A stretch of DNA of 64,000 nucleotides from assembly GCA_021846275.1 (NCBI GenBank), contig JAJZBZ010000001.1:434001-498000 (forward strand), given 5' to 3'. The stretch is from Acidobacteriota bacterium. GTDB lineage: Bacteria > Acidobacteriota > Terriglobia > Terriglobales > Acidobacteriaceae. Shown in pieces: positions 1-9,140 of the stretch (position 1 is the first letter of the stretch; each line of letters begins with the position of its first letter). The position numbers and the translations under genes are program-made. The notes beneath the pieces were generated by a model. It searched no databases and had not been told where the DNA came from. It saw nothing but the letters and a program-made list of their open reading frames with translations.

Positions 1-2087
1 GGTATCGTCGGCTGCGCGCCCACGTTGCCTGTCGTCGCATCCTGCATATTGATGCCGTAGTGCTCCAGCGTCGTCGCCACAAGCTGGAACAACTCCGCGC
101 GATCCCGCGCATAGGCCACCTGCGCGTCGGTCAGGTTGTCGTCGGCCGTGGCCAGGTTGCGCACCTGTTGCAAGACCAGCGCAGTGGTGGAAGCGCCCAG
201 CTTTAGCTTTTTCTTCTCGTCGTCCAGACTTTGCTGATCCAGCACCTGTGCCGCTTCTGCCGCCTGCACCGCCGCGCGGTCGTTCACCAGCGCAAACTTC
301 TGGTTCACCAACTGCATGCGGATCTGCGTGTAAAGCTGCTCCAGGCGAAGCTGAGCCTGTCGATATTCAAGCTGCGCCCGCGACTGTTCCGCCTGCGCCA
401 CACGATTACCCAGCGGAATCGTCACATTAAACCCAACGCCTTTGTCGGAACCAGAGCTATTGAATAGATTATTCAGAGTTGTCGTGGTTGGGATCGTCGC
501 AAATGTCCCAGGCGGGCAGGCTGCCGCGCTAGGGCCAAATCCTTCCAGACAGCTGGGGCTTTGAGAGCCGCCCAGTGCACTCGAACCGTAAAATGCGTAG
601 GCGTCCACCAACGGCAGCAGCGCATTCCGCGCGCCACGAATCGTAATCTGATCCTTCTTCAGCGAGAGCGTCGCCTGCTCCAGTTCCGGTCGCCGCTTGA
701 ATGCTTCCTGCACCAGATCATCCACGCTCTGGCTTTCTTCCGGCAGCGGCGTCAGGTCCACGCGATCCGTCGGAATGATCTGCGCATTCGTCAGAGTTGG
801 ATCATTCAGGTTCCGCGCAATGGCCTGCAGCATGATGAGCTGCTGATACTCCAGATTGCTCTGCGAGCTGATCAGCGCCTGCTTGTCGCTGGCCACGGCG
901 GAGTCCGCAGTAATCACATCGAGCGGTGCCATCGTGCCAATCGCAAGCTGCTTGCGGTCATCCGAATCTACCTGCGTGCTCTGCTCCAGAGCGCGCTCTT
1001 TTGCCTGCAAGTCCTGATACGCCTCCACCAGAGCCCAGTAGATGTTTTCCACCTGATTCACGGTGTAGAGCACCTGCTGACGGAAACTGGAATCGGACAA
1101 GCGACGATCATAGACTGACTCCTGAATCAGACGCCGGTTCACCCACCATCCCGCGCCCTGAAGCAGATGCTGCGTCACCTGCGCCTTGAACACTGAAGTC
1201 AGCAGCGGACTGTAAGGGAAGAAAGGGTTGTCAGAGGTGACCCGGGAGTTGGTCAGGGTGACAGCCATCTGCGATCCCCAGAAGAATCCCTCGTTGTATC
1301 CAAAATTGTACTGATCCGTATTCTGATTCAACGAGCTTTTGCCGTCGGAAAACAAAATGTTCGACTGCGGCTGATTTGCACGCTCAAGCTGAACAGTCGT
1401 TGTCACCGTCGGATCGATATTCGCCTCCGGCAGCGGTCCCGCTCCGTCCGCCGACTGCGAGATGCCGCCAAAGCCCGTCGCCGCGCTGGCCGCGCTGCCG
1501 CCTGGTCCGCCGCCTGTCGCCGTCAGCGTCTGCGAAGCCCCGCCCAGCGTATTCGTCACCAGCGCAGCGGGCGCACCAAGCAGTACGCCGCCAGCCCGCG
1601 CGCGCAGAATATCCGTATCCGCGATATCCAGGTTATAGCGCGCAATCGCCAGATCGTAGTTGTTCTCCAGCGCCAGCGTCAGCGCATCGCTCAGGCTCAG
1701 GTAAATCTTGCCATTCTTCACAAGATCGGTCAGCCGCACCGAGTTCATGAAGCTGGCGCGCGGCGCATGCACCGGAGCATACAGCCCCGGCAGATCGTTA
1801 TAAAATGTCCGAGCCTTGCCGTAGTTCACTCTCGTGCTGCGCAGAAACAGCGGCACGGTTGGCGCAGGCACCGGCGCAGTCGGCAAATCATTGTAAATTT
1901 TGTCGCCCGATGTCGGCTTCGTGTTCTGAGCAAAAAGTCCCGGCGGCATCGCCGTCGTCAGGCTCAGCAGCACCACGACCGTCGCGCGCAGCCGCGAACC
2001 CGCACGGCTGCCCGTCCTACTCTTCCTGGCTCTGCTCTCACTGCTGCTCGCCGACGCAAGCACTCGATCCGTCTTCAACCAATCCAT
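1..2087 (-). CDS. TolC-family outer-membrane efflux protein (3' end outside window)
   Basis: The minus strand is open from an ATG at 2087 to the window edge, about 695 codons without a stop in the parts I translated. The N-terminus has a basic stretch, a hydrophobic segment (VVVLLSLTTAMPP) and an Ala-Gln (FAQ) signal-cleavage site. A long Pro/Thr-rich spacer follows, then a helical region beginning LSLSDALTLALENNYDLAIA, the typical opening of a TolC/OEP repeat. Family members form trimeric outer-membrane channels for RND, ABC or MFS exporters. The extra 100 or so residues before the first OEP helix and the large size are unlike E. coli TolC. No partner pump gene is visible; it could lie to the left of the window. 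Confidence 0.8.
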   Translation of the reverse strand, partial: MDWLKTDRVLASASSSESRARKSRTGSRAGSRLRATVVVLLSLTTAMPPGLFAQNTKPTSGDKIYNDLPTAPVPAPTVPLFLRSTRVNYGKARTFYNDLPGLYAPVHAPRASFMNSVRLTDLVKNGKIYLSLSDALTLALENNYDLAIARYNLDIADTDILRARAGGVLLGAPAALVTNTLGGASQTLTATGGGPGGSAASAATGFGGISQSADGAGPLPEANIDPTVTTTVQLERANQPQSNILFSDGKSSLNQNTDQYNFGYNEGFFWGSQMAVTLTNSRVTSDNPFFPYSPLLTSVFKAQVTQHLLQGAGWWVNRRLIQESVYDRRLSDSSFRQQVLYTVNQVENIYWALVEAYQDLQAKERALEQSTQVDSDDRKQLAIGTMAPLDVITADSAVASDKQALISSQSNLEYQQLIMLQAIARNLNDPTLTNAQIIPTDRVDLTPLPEESQSVDDLVQEAFKRRPELEQATLSLKKDQITIRGARNALLPLVDAYAFYGSSALGGSQSPSCLEGFGPSAAACPPGTFATIPTTTTLNNLFNSSGSDKGVGFNVTIPLGNRVAQAEQSRAQLEYRQAQLRLEQLYTQIRMQLVNQKFALVNDRAAVQAAEAAQVLDQQSLDDEKKKLKLGASTTALVLQQVRNLATADDNLTDAQVAYARDRAELFQLVATTLEHYGINMQDATTGNVGAQPTI

Positions 2088-2390
2088 GCACTTCTCCCTG
2101 TTTCCGGATACATACAAGCTGACGCACTGCGGCTCTCACGCCGGAGGACATACACATGAGACGCGACAGAGGCGTTTCGGGACGCATTTTTCCGTTCCCG
2201 GCTTCGTGCCTGTTCCCTGCCAGCCTCTGCCAATCCTCCAGCAATCTCTGCCACGCTATACGCACCGCAGCGGTCTTTCGTTCCCTTCGCCCGACTACGC
2301 GTCCGCAAACCGCATCCCGCAACTACTGGCCTGCAGGAGATGCTTCGTTCCGTTTTCATCATAAAATCAGAAGATGCTCCCATGGCGCGC

Positions 2391-2404
2391 CAGGAACGTT
2401 CCTG
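2391..2404. promoter_or_regulatory. 14-bp perfect palindrome in the tolC/truA divergent gap
   Basis: CAGGAACGTTCCTG reads the same on both strands and sits about 300 bases upstream of the tolC-like start and about 80 upstream of truA. It could be a dimeric repressor operator, but no cognate regulator is adjacent. The rest of the 2088-2484 gap shows no convincing gene. Confidence 0.3.
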
Positions 2405-2484
2405 CGCATCCACAGGACTCATCCTGAACACGTCATACGCCACTCGTCATCTCTGCTCCGATCTCCCAGCAACGGAAAGAACGC

Positions 2485-3345
2485 ATGCCCAACTGGAAAC
2501 TCACGCTGGCCTATGACGGCACCGACTTCCACGGTTGGCAGGTCCAGCCCGGCGTTTCCACCGTTCAGGGGGAACTGCAATCCGCACTCGGCCGCGTCCT
2601 CGGCGAATCCCCGCTGCCGCAAGGCTCCGGCCGCACCGACGCCGGCGTCCACGCGCTCGCCCAGATCGCCAGCTTTCCGCTCACCAGCCCCATTCCCGCC
2701 GAAAATCTCCAGCGCGCGCTCAACCGCATCCTGCCCGCTTCGATCCGCGTCCTCGCCACATGCACGGTCGGCGACGATTTCCACGCTCGTCACTCCGCCC
2801 GCGCCAAGACCTACGAATACCGCATTTATCGCGGCACCCTCTGCCCGCCGTTTCTCGCGCGCTTCGTCCACGCCTGCCGTTGGCCGCTCGCGCTCGCTGC
2901 CATGCAGTCCGCCGCGCAGTCCGTCGTCGGCGAACATGACTTCCGCTCCTTCGCCGCCAGCGACCCCGACCTCGCCGCGCGTGACCCTGATTCAGAGAGC
3001 GCGCAGCCATCGGCCACGCAACTTACAACCGCACCGCCCTCCACCATCCGCCAGATCTTTTCGAGCACCTGGACTCTCGACTCGCCCGAGCTGCTCGTCT
3101 ACCGCGTCCGTGGCAGCGGATTTCTCCACCACATGGTCCGCAATCTGGTGGGCACGATGCTGGAGATCGGCCGCGGCCAGTTCCCTGCCGACGCCATGCC
3201 ACGGATTCTCGCCGCACGCCTGCGCTCCGCTGCCGGACCCACCGCGCCAGCCTGCGGACTCTTCCTTCACTCGGTCGAATACGATGCCCAACCCACCGAA
3301 CCCGCATCCGGACAGACAAATCCAGCTCCAGCGGAGCAATCATGA
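2485..3345 (+). CDS. truA: tRNA pseudouridine(38-40) synthase TruA
   Basis: Isomerises uridines 38-40 of the tRNA anticodon arm to pseudouridine. The protein begins KLTLAYDGTDFHGWQ, the TruA N-terminal signature, and carries GRTDAGVHALAQ, whose Asp is the catalytic nucleophile. The C-terminal half contains FLHHMVRNLVGTM, also characteristic. At 286 residues it is slightly longer than most TruA proteins, mainly through a Ser/Ala/Thr-rich insert after the SFAASDPD stretch. The ATG is preceded by GGAAAG. Its stop overlaps the start of the M20 peptidase (ATGA), so the two are probably co-translated. Confidence 0.95.
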   Translation: MPNWKLTLAYDGTDFHGWQVQPGVSTVQGELQSALGRVLGESPLPQGSGRTDAGVHALAQIASFPLTSPIPAENLQRALNRILPASIRVLATCTVGDDFHARHSARAKTYEYRIYRGTLCPPFLARFVHACRWPLALAAMQSAAQSVVGEHDFRSFAASDPDLAARDPDSESAQPSATQLTTAPPSTIRQIFSSTWTLDSPELLVYRVRGSGFLHHMVRNLVGTMLEIGRGQFPADAMPRILAARLRSAAGPTAPACGLFLHSVEYDAQPTEPASGQTNPAPAEQS

Positions 3346-4700
3346 GAAAACGCGCCATCCAACGCGGAATTCAACGCAGCGCCGAACATTGCACTCGCTC
3401 CGCCTACGAACGCATCACCGCTCTGGCCGAGCAGCGCGCCGTCCATGAAGCCTTCCGCTGGTTCCATCTCCATCACCAGCAGCTTCTCCGCGATCAGGCT
3501 GAACTCGTCGCCATCCCCGCGCCGCCCTTTGCCGAATCCGCGCGTTCGGAGTGGATCGCCGCACGTTTTGCCCTGTTCGGCCTCGAATCCGTCATCACGG
3601 ACGCCGTCGGCAACGTGATGGCGCGACTTCCCCTCAGCGCCGCTGTGGAAGCAAATCGATCGCCTCGAGTCGTGCTGCTTTCAGCTCATCTCGACACGGT
3701 TTTTCCCATCGAAACGCCGCTCGCGCCCGCGCTTCGCGAAGACCGGCTCGAAGCGCCAGGAGCCTGCGACAACGCCACCGGCGTCATTGGCCTGCTCGCC
3801 ATCGCACAGGCCATGCTCGCGGCAAATCTCCAGCCCGCAGCCGAGTTATGGTTCGTCGGCAACGTCGGGGAAGAGGGTGAGGGCGACCTGCGCGGCATGC
3901 GCCATCTCTACCAGCATGCGCCCTTTCGCTCGCGCATCGCCAGCCACATCGTCCTCGACGGCGCGGGCGCGGAATCCGCCGTCACACAAGCCCTCGGCAG
4001 CCGCCGTTTTCAGGTGCGCATCACCGGCCCCGGCGGCCACAGCTTCACCGACGCTGGCACCGCCAACCCCATCCTCGCGCTCAGTGATGCGCTCACGCGA
4101 CTCGCCGCCGCAGCGCAGCCCAGCGAGGCCAATCGCACCACCTTCAGCGTCGGCACCATCCACGGCGGCACCAGCGTCAACAGCATCCCCGAATCCGCCT
4201 CCGCAACCATCGATTTCCGCTCCACCGACCCCGCCGACCTGCTCCGTCTTGAGGTCATGCTCCATCGCGTCGTCGAGGATGCCGTGGACCTGACCAACGC
4301 CGCTGCCAAAGACAGCGCGCAGCGGCGACAGGCCGCCTTCACGCCGCTGCGGTCCGTCATTGAAAAAATCGGCGACCGCCCCACGGGAGCCTTGCCCGAC
4401 GATTCGCCGCTGCTGGAGACGCTTCGCGCTGTCGATCGCCATCTCCAGCTCCGCACAGACCCTCGCCTCGGCTCGACGGACGCAAACTGGCCGCTCTCGC
4501 TCGGCATTCCCGCCATCTCGCTCGGCGCAGGCGGCGAAGGCGGCTCGCCGCACACGCGCGCCGAGTGGTACTCGGCCACCAACCGCGAACTCGGCCTCAA
4601 GCGCATCCTGCTGCTCACGCTCGCCATGCTGGAGGACGCGGCTCACTCCGCAATCGCCCACATCGATTCAGTTCCCGCCGCCGCTCCGTTCAATCCCTGA
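3342..4700 (+). CDS. M20-family metallopeptidase (PepT/acetylornithine-deacetylase-like)
   Basis: A di-zinc hydrolase of the M20 clan. Visible metal and catalytic residues are SAHLDTVF (His116 and Asp118), ACDNATG (bridging Asp143) and VGEEGEGD (Glu177 base, Glu178 ligand). GGHSFTDAG opens the dimerisation or lid domain, and PHTRAEW near the C-terminus supplies the last His ligand. The pattern resembles tripeptide-aminopeptidase-like acidobacterial proteins more than ArgE or DapE, but the substrate cannot be read from sequence. No signal peptide is evident, so it is probably cytosolic. It overlaps truA by 4 bases. Confidence 0.85.
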   Translation: MRKRAIQRGIQRSAEHCTRSAYERITALAEQRAVHEAFRWFHLHHQQLLRDQAELVAIPAPPFAESARSEWIAARFALFGLESVITDAVGNVMARLPLSAAVEANRSPRVVLLSAHLDTVFPIETPLAPALREDRLEAPGACDNATGVIGLLAIAQAMLAANLQPAAELWFVGNVGEEGEGDLRGMRHLYQHAPFRSRIASHIVLDGAGAESAVTQALGSRRFQVRITGPGGHSFTDAGTANPILALSDALTRLAAAAQPSEANRTTFSVGTIHGGTSVNSIPESASATIDFRSTDPADLLRLEVMLHRVVEDAVDLTNAAAKDSAQRRQAAFTPLRSVIEKIGDRPTGALPDDSPLLETLRAVDRHLQLRTDPRLGSTDANWPLSLGIPAISLGAGGEGGSPHTRAEWYSATNRELGLKRILLLTLAMLEDAAHSAIAHIDSVPAAAPFNP

Positions 4701-4719
4701 GCGAAAAATCAACCTCGCG

Positions 4720-5658
4720 TCAGCTTCTCACGCGTGGGTCCATCCAGCGATACGCAAGATCCGTCACCAGATTCACCGCCACATAGCTAAGCCCGATGCA
4801 CAGCAGCGCTCCCTGCACCAGCGCGTAGTCGCGCGAAGAGATCGCAGTCACCACCAGCCGACCCAGCCCCGGCCAACTGAAGATCGTCTCCGTCACAATC
4901 GCCCCGGCCAGCAGCGCGCCAAACTGCAACCCAATCACCGTCACCACCGGAATCAGCGCATTCCGAAGCGCGTGCCCATAGACCACACGCCGCTCGCTCA
5001 GCCCCTTGGCCCGCGCCGTGCGCACATAGTCCTGGCTCAGTTCCTCCAGCATCGTCGAGCGAATCACGCGCGTCAGAATCGCCGCCAGCGATGCGCCCAT
5101 GCCAAACGCTGGCAGAATCAGATACGGCCAGTTCGTCACATGCCACAGGCTGCCCTCGCCGGCACCGGAAACAGGCAGCCAGCCAAGCTGAATTGAAAAC
5201 ACCAGAATCAGCAGCGGAGCCAGCGCAAACGCAGGCGTCGAAAGCCCCGTCAGACTCACCAGACCCACAACCTGGTCGATCCAGCTTCCACGCCGCATCG
5301 CCGCCAGAACCCCCGCCGGCAGCGCCAGCGCCACTGCCACAAACAGCGCGCAGAACGTCAGCGCCAGCGTATACGGATACCGAGTCACAATCAGATGCAG
5401 CACCGAATCATGCAGATGAATCGACTGCCCCATATCCCCATGCAGCACATTGCGCCAGTAGTGCAGATACTGCGCCCACAGCGGCTCGTCCAGCCCATAC
5501 TGGTGCCGCAGCCGCGACAGATCCGCAGCCGTCGCCCCGTCGCCCAGCATCTGCTGCACCGGATCGCCCGGCACCAGATGAATCAACAAAAAAACAATCG
5601 ACACCACCAGCCAGACCACTGGGAGCGCGCTCGAAAGCCGTGTGATTGCCGATTTCAT
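4720..5658 (-). CDS. DppB/OppB-type ABC transporter permease, orphan
   Basis: Inner-membrane permease of a peptide/nickel-type ABC importer. It starts with a transmembrane helix followed by HLVPGDPVQQMLGD, and has the Arg-Gln-Tyr-Gly-Leu-Asp segment (RHQYGLDEPLW) of DppB proteins. Near residues 215-245 is the EAA-like loop DYVRTARAKGLSERRV, followed by HALRNALIPVVTVIG. Length (312 residues) fits the family. DppB normally works with DppC, ATPases and a binding protein, yet none is adjacent: a convergent peptidase lies on one side and the cytochrome operon on the other. Partners may be elsewhere. Confidence 0.9.
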   Translation of the reverse strand: MKSAITRLSSALPVVWLVVSIVFLLIHLVPGDPVQQMLGDGATAADLSRLRHQYGLDEPLWAQYLHYWRNVLHGDMGQSIHLHDSVLHLIVTRYPYTLALTFCALFVAVALALPAGVLAAMRRGSWIDQVVGLVSLTGLSTPAFALAPLLILVFSIQLGWLPVSGAGEGSLWHVTNWPYLILPAFGMGASLAAILTRVIRSTMLEELSQDYVRTARAKGLSERRVVYGHALRNALIPVVTVIGLQFGALLAGAIVTETIFSWPGLGRLVVTAISSRDYALVQGALLCIGLSYVAVNLVTDLAYRWMDPRVRS

Positions 5659-5771
5659 CGCTGCCCTAACAATACACGCAAGCCACTCTCACGCACCTGC
5701 TTCACATCTCCTGCACAGTTCCCGCACAGCGATCAATACTCTCGCCGCAACACCGTAAATACGTCTGGTAA

Positions 5772-5810
5772 AACGAATGACGGAAGCATCCATTGCTTCC
5801 GCCATTCGTT
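5772..5810 (-). terminator. Rho-independent terminator after the cytochrome bc operon
   Basis: Arms AACGAATG and CGGAAGCA pair with TGCTTCCG and CATTCGTT, leaving a 5-base loop and one internal mismatch, and are followed on the minus strand by a short T run. It lies between the cytochrome b-c stop and the dppB-like start, so it should end the respiratory transcript. T-rich sequence on both sides means it could act in both directions. Confidence 0.8.
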
Positions 5811-5846
5811 TTTAGCCGCGTTTTCCTCGATGCCAGTCAACGCGCC

Positions 5847-8564
5847 TCACTGCCCTCCTGAGGTCGCTGGCATCGCGCGTATGAATGTAACCAGCGCCTT
5901 CATATCCGTGGCATTCATATTTGTCAGCGGCATGCCGCCGCGCTGCATTCGCGTCGTATGGTGCCGCAGCAGGCTCTCCAGCGAATCCGCTGGCAGTAGC
6001 GAAGCGGTTCCCGCCAGCGGTGGCGCGGCCACCGTGCCATTCAGCCCATCTACCCCATGGCAGGTCTCGCAGCGATTCTGCTGGAAGACCCGTCTGCCAT
6101 CCAGCGCCAGCGGTGAGAGCTGCGACGGCTGCCAGACCGGCTTCTGTGCCACACTCGTCCGCCCGCCGACCGCTGCACCCGTAACACTCGCGCCTCCTGC
6201 GCTACCGCCAACGGCGGAGGACAGCCGCGCGTTTGCAGCGCCACCACCGGCCTGCGCAGCCGTCATCTGCATCGTGGCAGTAACCGGTTTCAGGCTTCGC
6301 ACATAGTCCACCAACTGGTTGAACTGCGCCTCCGGCAGCGTAATCTGCGGCATCCCCGCCGCACGCATCTTGGGCGTCATGTGGTGCAGCAGATACGGCA
6401 GCTTGTCGCCGGGAAATTTCGCGCTCACGCCAATCAGAGACGGCGCAAATTTTGTTCCCTGTCCACTCGGTCCGTGACACGCCACGCAGCCAAGATCCTG
6501 GAAATACTGCCTGCCCGGCATGGCCACTTCCTGCCCAGATGCGACCACCATCGCCTGAGCCTCCTGCGCAGCCGGGGCTGCCTTGCCCGTTGTTGCCCCT
6601 GTCGATGTGCCTGTCGCCGTACCCATATCCGGATACTGCACCGACGACTGCATCGGTGCCAACGATGCTGACTGCGATGCCAACTGCGCAGAATTCTGCG
6701 CCGGAGCTTTCAGCGTACGCAGATACGCCACCAGCTCGCTCAGTTGATCCGGACTCCCGAAAAACGGCGGCATTCCACCCTTTGTCATCTTCGCATTAGG
6801 ATGCAGCACCAGCGCCTGCAACTGCGAATCGCTGAGCGAGGCAATGAGCGGTGCCAGCGCCGGAGCGCGTCCGCCACTGCCGTTCGGCCCGTGACAGCCA
6901 ATGCACCCATGCTCCAGAAACACCTGCGCTCCAGCCGCAGCCGCAGCAGAAGCCGCCGGTGCTGCTGGCGCGCCCGGCGCTGTCGGGGCTGATTCCGCCA
7001 CTCCTGCTGCCTGCGCTCGCGCGCCAGCCGACGGCGCAGTCGCCGTGTTTCCAAACGACGCCTGCACATTCGCCATCGGCGTTCCTATCACGGCCAGGTA
7101 CGCCAGCAGCGCCTTCATTTGATCGGCGGAAATATCCACCGACGGCATATTCCCCGCGCGCATCTGTGCATTCGGATGATGCAACAGATCGACAAGCTGT
7201 GCCTCGGGAAACTTCGTCGTGATCCCTGTCAGATTCGGTCCCACAACTCCGCCCAGCCCCACATCTCCGTGGCAGCCCGAGCAGCCATGTTCCTGAAAAA
7301 TTCCGCGCCCTTGGGCCACCAGCGGATTCACCGGGCCGCTCGGCAGCACAGCCGGTCCCGTGCCGCCAGGCGATTCAATATACGGCTCAAACGGCGCGGC
7401 GGAATACGCTTTTTCCTGCTGGGCCTGCAACGCAAGCTGCGCCGCCGTCGTCGGGTCGTCGCGATCATCCATCTCGCTACGCATACCCAGATATACAATC
7501 CCCACCATCACGATGGCCACGGCAAGCACGGGAATCGGCCTGCGCCACGGCCTGCGCTCCAGTCCGCGATCCAGAAACGGCATCAGGAAAAATCCCGCCG
7601 CCAGGAGGCCCGGAACCACAATCACCGCGAAAACAACCTTCGGGCCTTCCCAGAACTTCAGCCACTCAAACATCGGCAGGTAATACCACTCAGGGCGCGG
7701 CAGGAAATGCGTATCCGCCGGATTGGCAATTGGACCCAGACCCTCCGGATGAAAGTACGCCAGAAATCCCAGTCCCGCCATCAACAGCAGCGAAAAGGCC
7801 ATGTCCATGATGACCTGTTTCGGGTAGAAATACTCGGCGGGCATCTTCGGCTCCACCGGGTCTTCATTCATTGGCCCAGCCGCGCCAGCCTTGCGAAACA
7901 GAAAAATATGTGCCGCGATGAAGAGAAAAATCATCGCTGGAATCAGAAAGACGTGAGCCACATAGAAGCGCGAAAGCGTGAGCGTGCCAATCGTGTCGCC
8001 GCCGCGCAGCAGGCGCGTGAGCCAGTTGCCGATCATTGGAATCTCGCCGACGATATTCGTGCCGACTGCAGTGGCGAAATACGCCTTCTGGTCCCACGGC
8101 AGCAGATACCCGGTGAACCCCATCCCCAGCACAAACAGCGAAAGCGTCGCACCGGAGAGCCACAGCAGCTCGCGCCGCCCCTTGTATGAGCCGTAGAGAA
8201 ACGTCTGCAGAAAATGCAGAACCAGCACGATGATCATCGCGCTGGATCCGTAGGAGTGCAGGCTGCGCAGAAACGCGCCCGCCGCTACCTGCTTCGTGAT
8301 GTACGCCACGCTCGTGTGCGCCGTCTCCGCCGAGGGCACGTAGTACAGCGCCAGACAGATTCCCGTGATGATCTGCGAGATGAAGATGAACAGCAGCCCC
8401 GATCCGAACACGTAAGCCAGACGCGCGCCGCCCGGCACCGGCTCGTTCAGCGACTCCTTCATCAGCTTGTCAATATCGGCGCGCCTGTCCAGCCAGCGGA
8501 AGAGTCTTCCGTGTCGGCTCGACTCCGCACTTTCCTTGTTACGCTCGTCGTTGCTCACCGTCAT
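5847..8564 (-). CDS. Cytochrome b fused to four cytochrome c domains
   Basis: Membrane quinol-oxidising subunit of a Rieske/cytochrome b complex. Residues 1-400 are a full-length cytochrome b: haem-binding His pairs at 103/117 and 204/219 (13 and 14 residues between, the second as in b6f-type proteins), and the Qo-site motif PEWY at 291-294. Residues 400-905 hold four c-type domains, with CxxCH at 428-432, 554-558, 693-697 and 832-836. Each is followed about 40 residues later by a G-x-M-P or N-M-P methionine that should be the sixth haem ligand (Met 473, 598, 738, 878). Linkers between them are Ala/Gly/Thr/Pro-rich. The chain replaces separate cytochrome c1 or f subunits and perhaps a soluble carrier. 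It is last in the operon, 9 bases after the Rieske gene. Confidence 0.9.
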   Translation of the reverse strand: MTVSNDERNKESAESSRHGRLFRWLDRRADIDKLMKESLNEPVPGGARLAYVFGSGLLFIFISQIITGICLALYYVPSAETAHTSVAYITKQVAAGAFLRSLHSYGSSAMIIVLVLHFLQTFLYGSYKGRRELLWLSGATLSLFVLGMGFTGYLLPWDQKAYFATAVGTNIVGEIPMIGNWLTRLLRGGDTIGTLTLSRFYVAHVFLIPAMIFLFIAAHIFLFRKAGAAGPMNEDPVEPKMPAEYFYPKQVIMDMAFSLLLMAGLGFLAYFHPEGLGPIANPADTHFLPRPEWYYLPMFEWLKFWEGPKVVFAVIVVPGLLAAGFFLMPFLDRGLERRPWRRPIPVLAVAIVMVGIVYLGMRSEMDDRDDPTTAAQLALQAQQEKAYSAAPFEPYIESPGGTGPAVLPSGPVNPLVAQGRGIFQEHGCSGCHGDVGLGGVVGPNLTGITTKFPEAQLVDLLHHPNAQMRAGNMPSVDISADQMKALLAYLAVIGTPMANVQASFGNTATAPSAGARAQAAGVAESAPTAPGAPAAPAASAAAAAGAQVFLEHGCIGCHGPNGSGGRAPALAPLIASLSDSQLQALVLHPNAKMTKGGMPPFFGSPDQLSELVAYLRTLKAPAQNSAQLASQSASLAPMQSSVQYPDMGTATGTSTGATTGKAAPAAQEAQAMVVASGQEVAMPGRQYFQDLGCVACHGPSGQGTKFAPSLIGVSAKFPGDKLPYLLHHMTPKMRAAGMPQITLPEAQFNQLVDYVRSLKPVTATMQMTAAQAGGGAANARLSSAVGGSAGGASVTGAAVGGRTSVAQKPVWQPSQLSPLALDGRRVFQQNRCETCHGVDGLNGTVAAPPLAGTASLLPADSLESLLRHHTTRMQRGGMPLTNMNATDMKALVTFIRAMPATSGGQ

Positions 8565-8573
8565 TCCCTCCGC

Positions 8574-9128
8574 TCAGCTCAGTCTTTCCTTGTTCGGCAC
8601 ATTCGACCGGAAGTACTCAAAATGCACCTGAAGTTTTCCGTTGACTACGCGCGTCGGCAGAGCGTCCATCCCGCGCGGCGGCGGTCCGGAGACATGCGTG
8701 CCATTCGCCTGGAATCGACCTCCGTGGCACGGGCAGACAAACTCATCCTGACCCTGCTGCCAGGAGACGCTGCACCCCAGATGCGGACAGATCGCCGACA
8801 GCACGCGCAGCTCGCCTGTCTCCATCCGATGCACATACACAGACTGCGAACTGACCACCTCGCGCCATCCATCGCGCTGCGCGAAGTCAATTGTCTTTCG
8901 CACCGGAGCCGCTGCCGAGGCAAACTCGCTCACAGCACCCACTTCGGACCACTCCGTTCCAGAAGCCTTCGCATACAGCGGATAGAGCACGTAGCGCAGC
9001 ACCGGAACCGCAAGCAAAGCGCCCATCGCCGCCGAGCCAATTCCCATCAGCGCGGCCATGAACGAGCGCCGGTTGATCACAATCACATCCTTTTCGTCCG
9101 GGGAAGAAATCACCTGCTGTTTGTCCAT
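8574..9128 (-). CDS. Rieske [2Fe-2S] protein of the cytochrome bc-type complex
   Basis: Carries electrons from quinol to the cytochrome c domains. Cluster-binding boxes are CPHLGC (114-119) and CPCHGG (132-137), and the Pro loop GPPPRGM follows. The N-terminus has NRRSFMAALMG plus a hydrophobic stretch, a twin-arginine-like signal that would also serve as membrane anchor. Length 184 residues is normal. The start is preceded by a purine-rich AGGAGG. It lies between the barrel protein and the cytochrome b-c4 fusion on the same strand with 12- and 9-base gaps, so the three form one operon. Confidence 0.95.
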   Translation of the reverse strand: MDKQQVISSPDEKDVIVINRRSFMAALMGIGSAAMGALLAVPVLRYVLYPLYAKASGTEWSEVGAVSEFASAAAPVRKTIDFAQRDGWREVVSSQSVYVHRMETGELRVLSAICPHLGCSVSWQQGQDEFVCPCHGGRFQANGTHVSGPPPRGMDALPTRVVNGKLQVHFEYFRSNVPNKERLS

Positions 9129-9140
9129 GTTTTTGACCTC

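Noticed and set aside
2156-3448. Long plus-strand frame over truA
   Set aside because: Pro/Ser/Arg-rich translation typical of an out-of-frame shadow; truA in another frame has clear family motifs.
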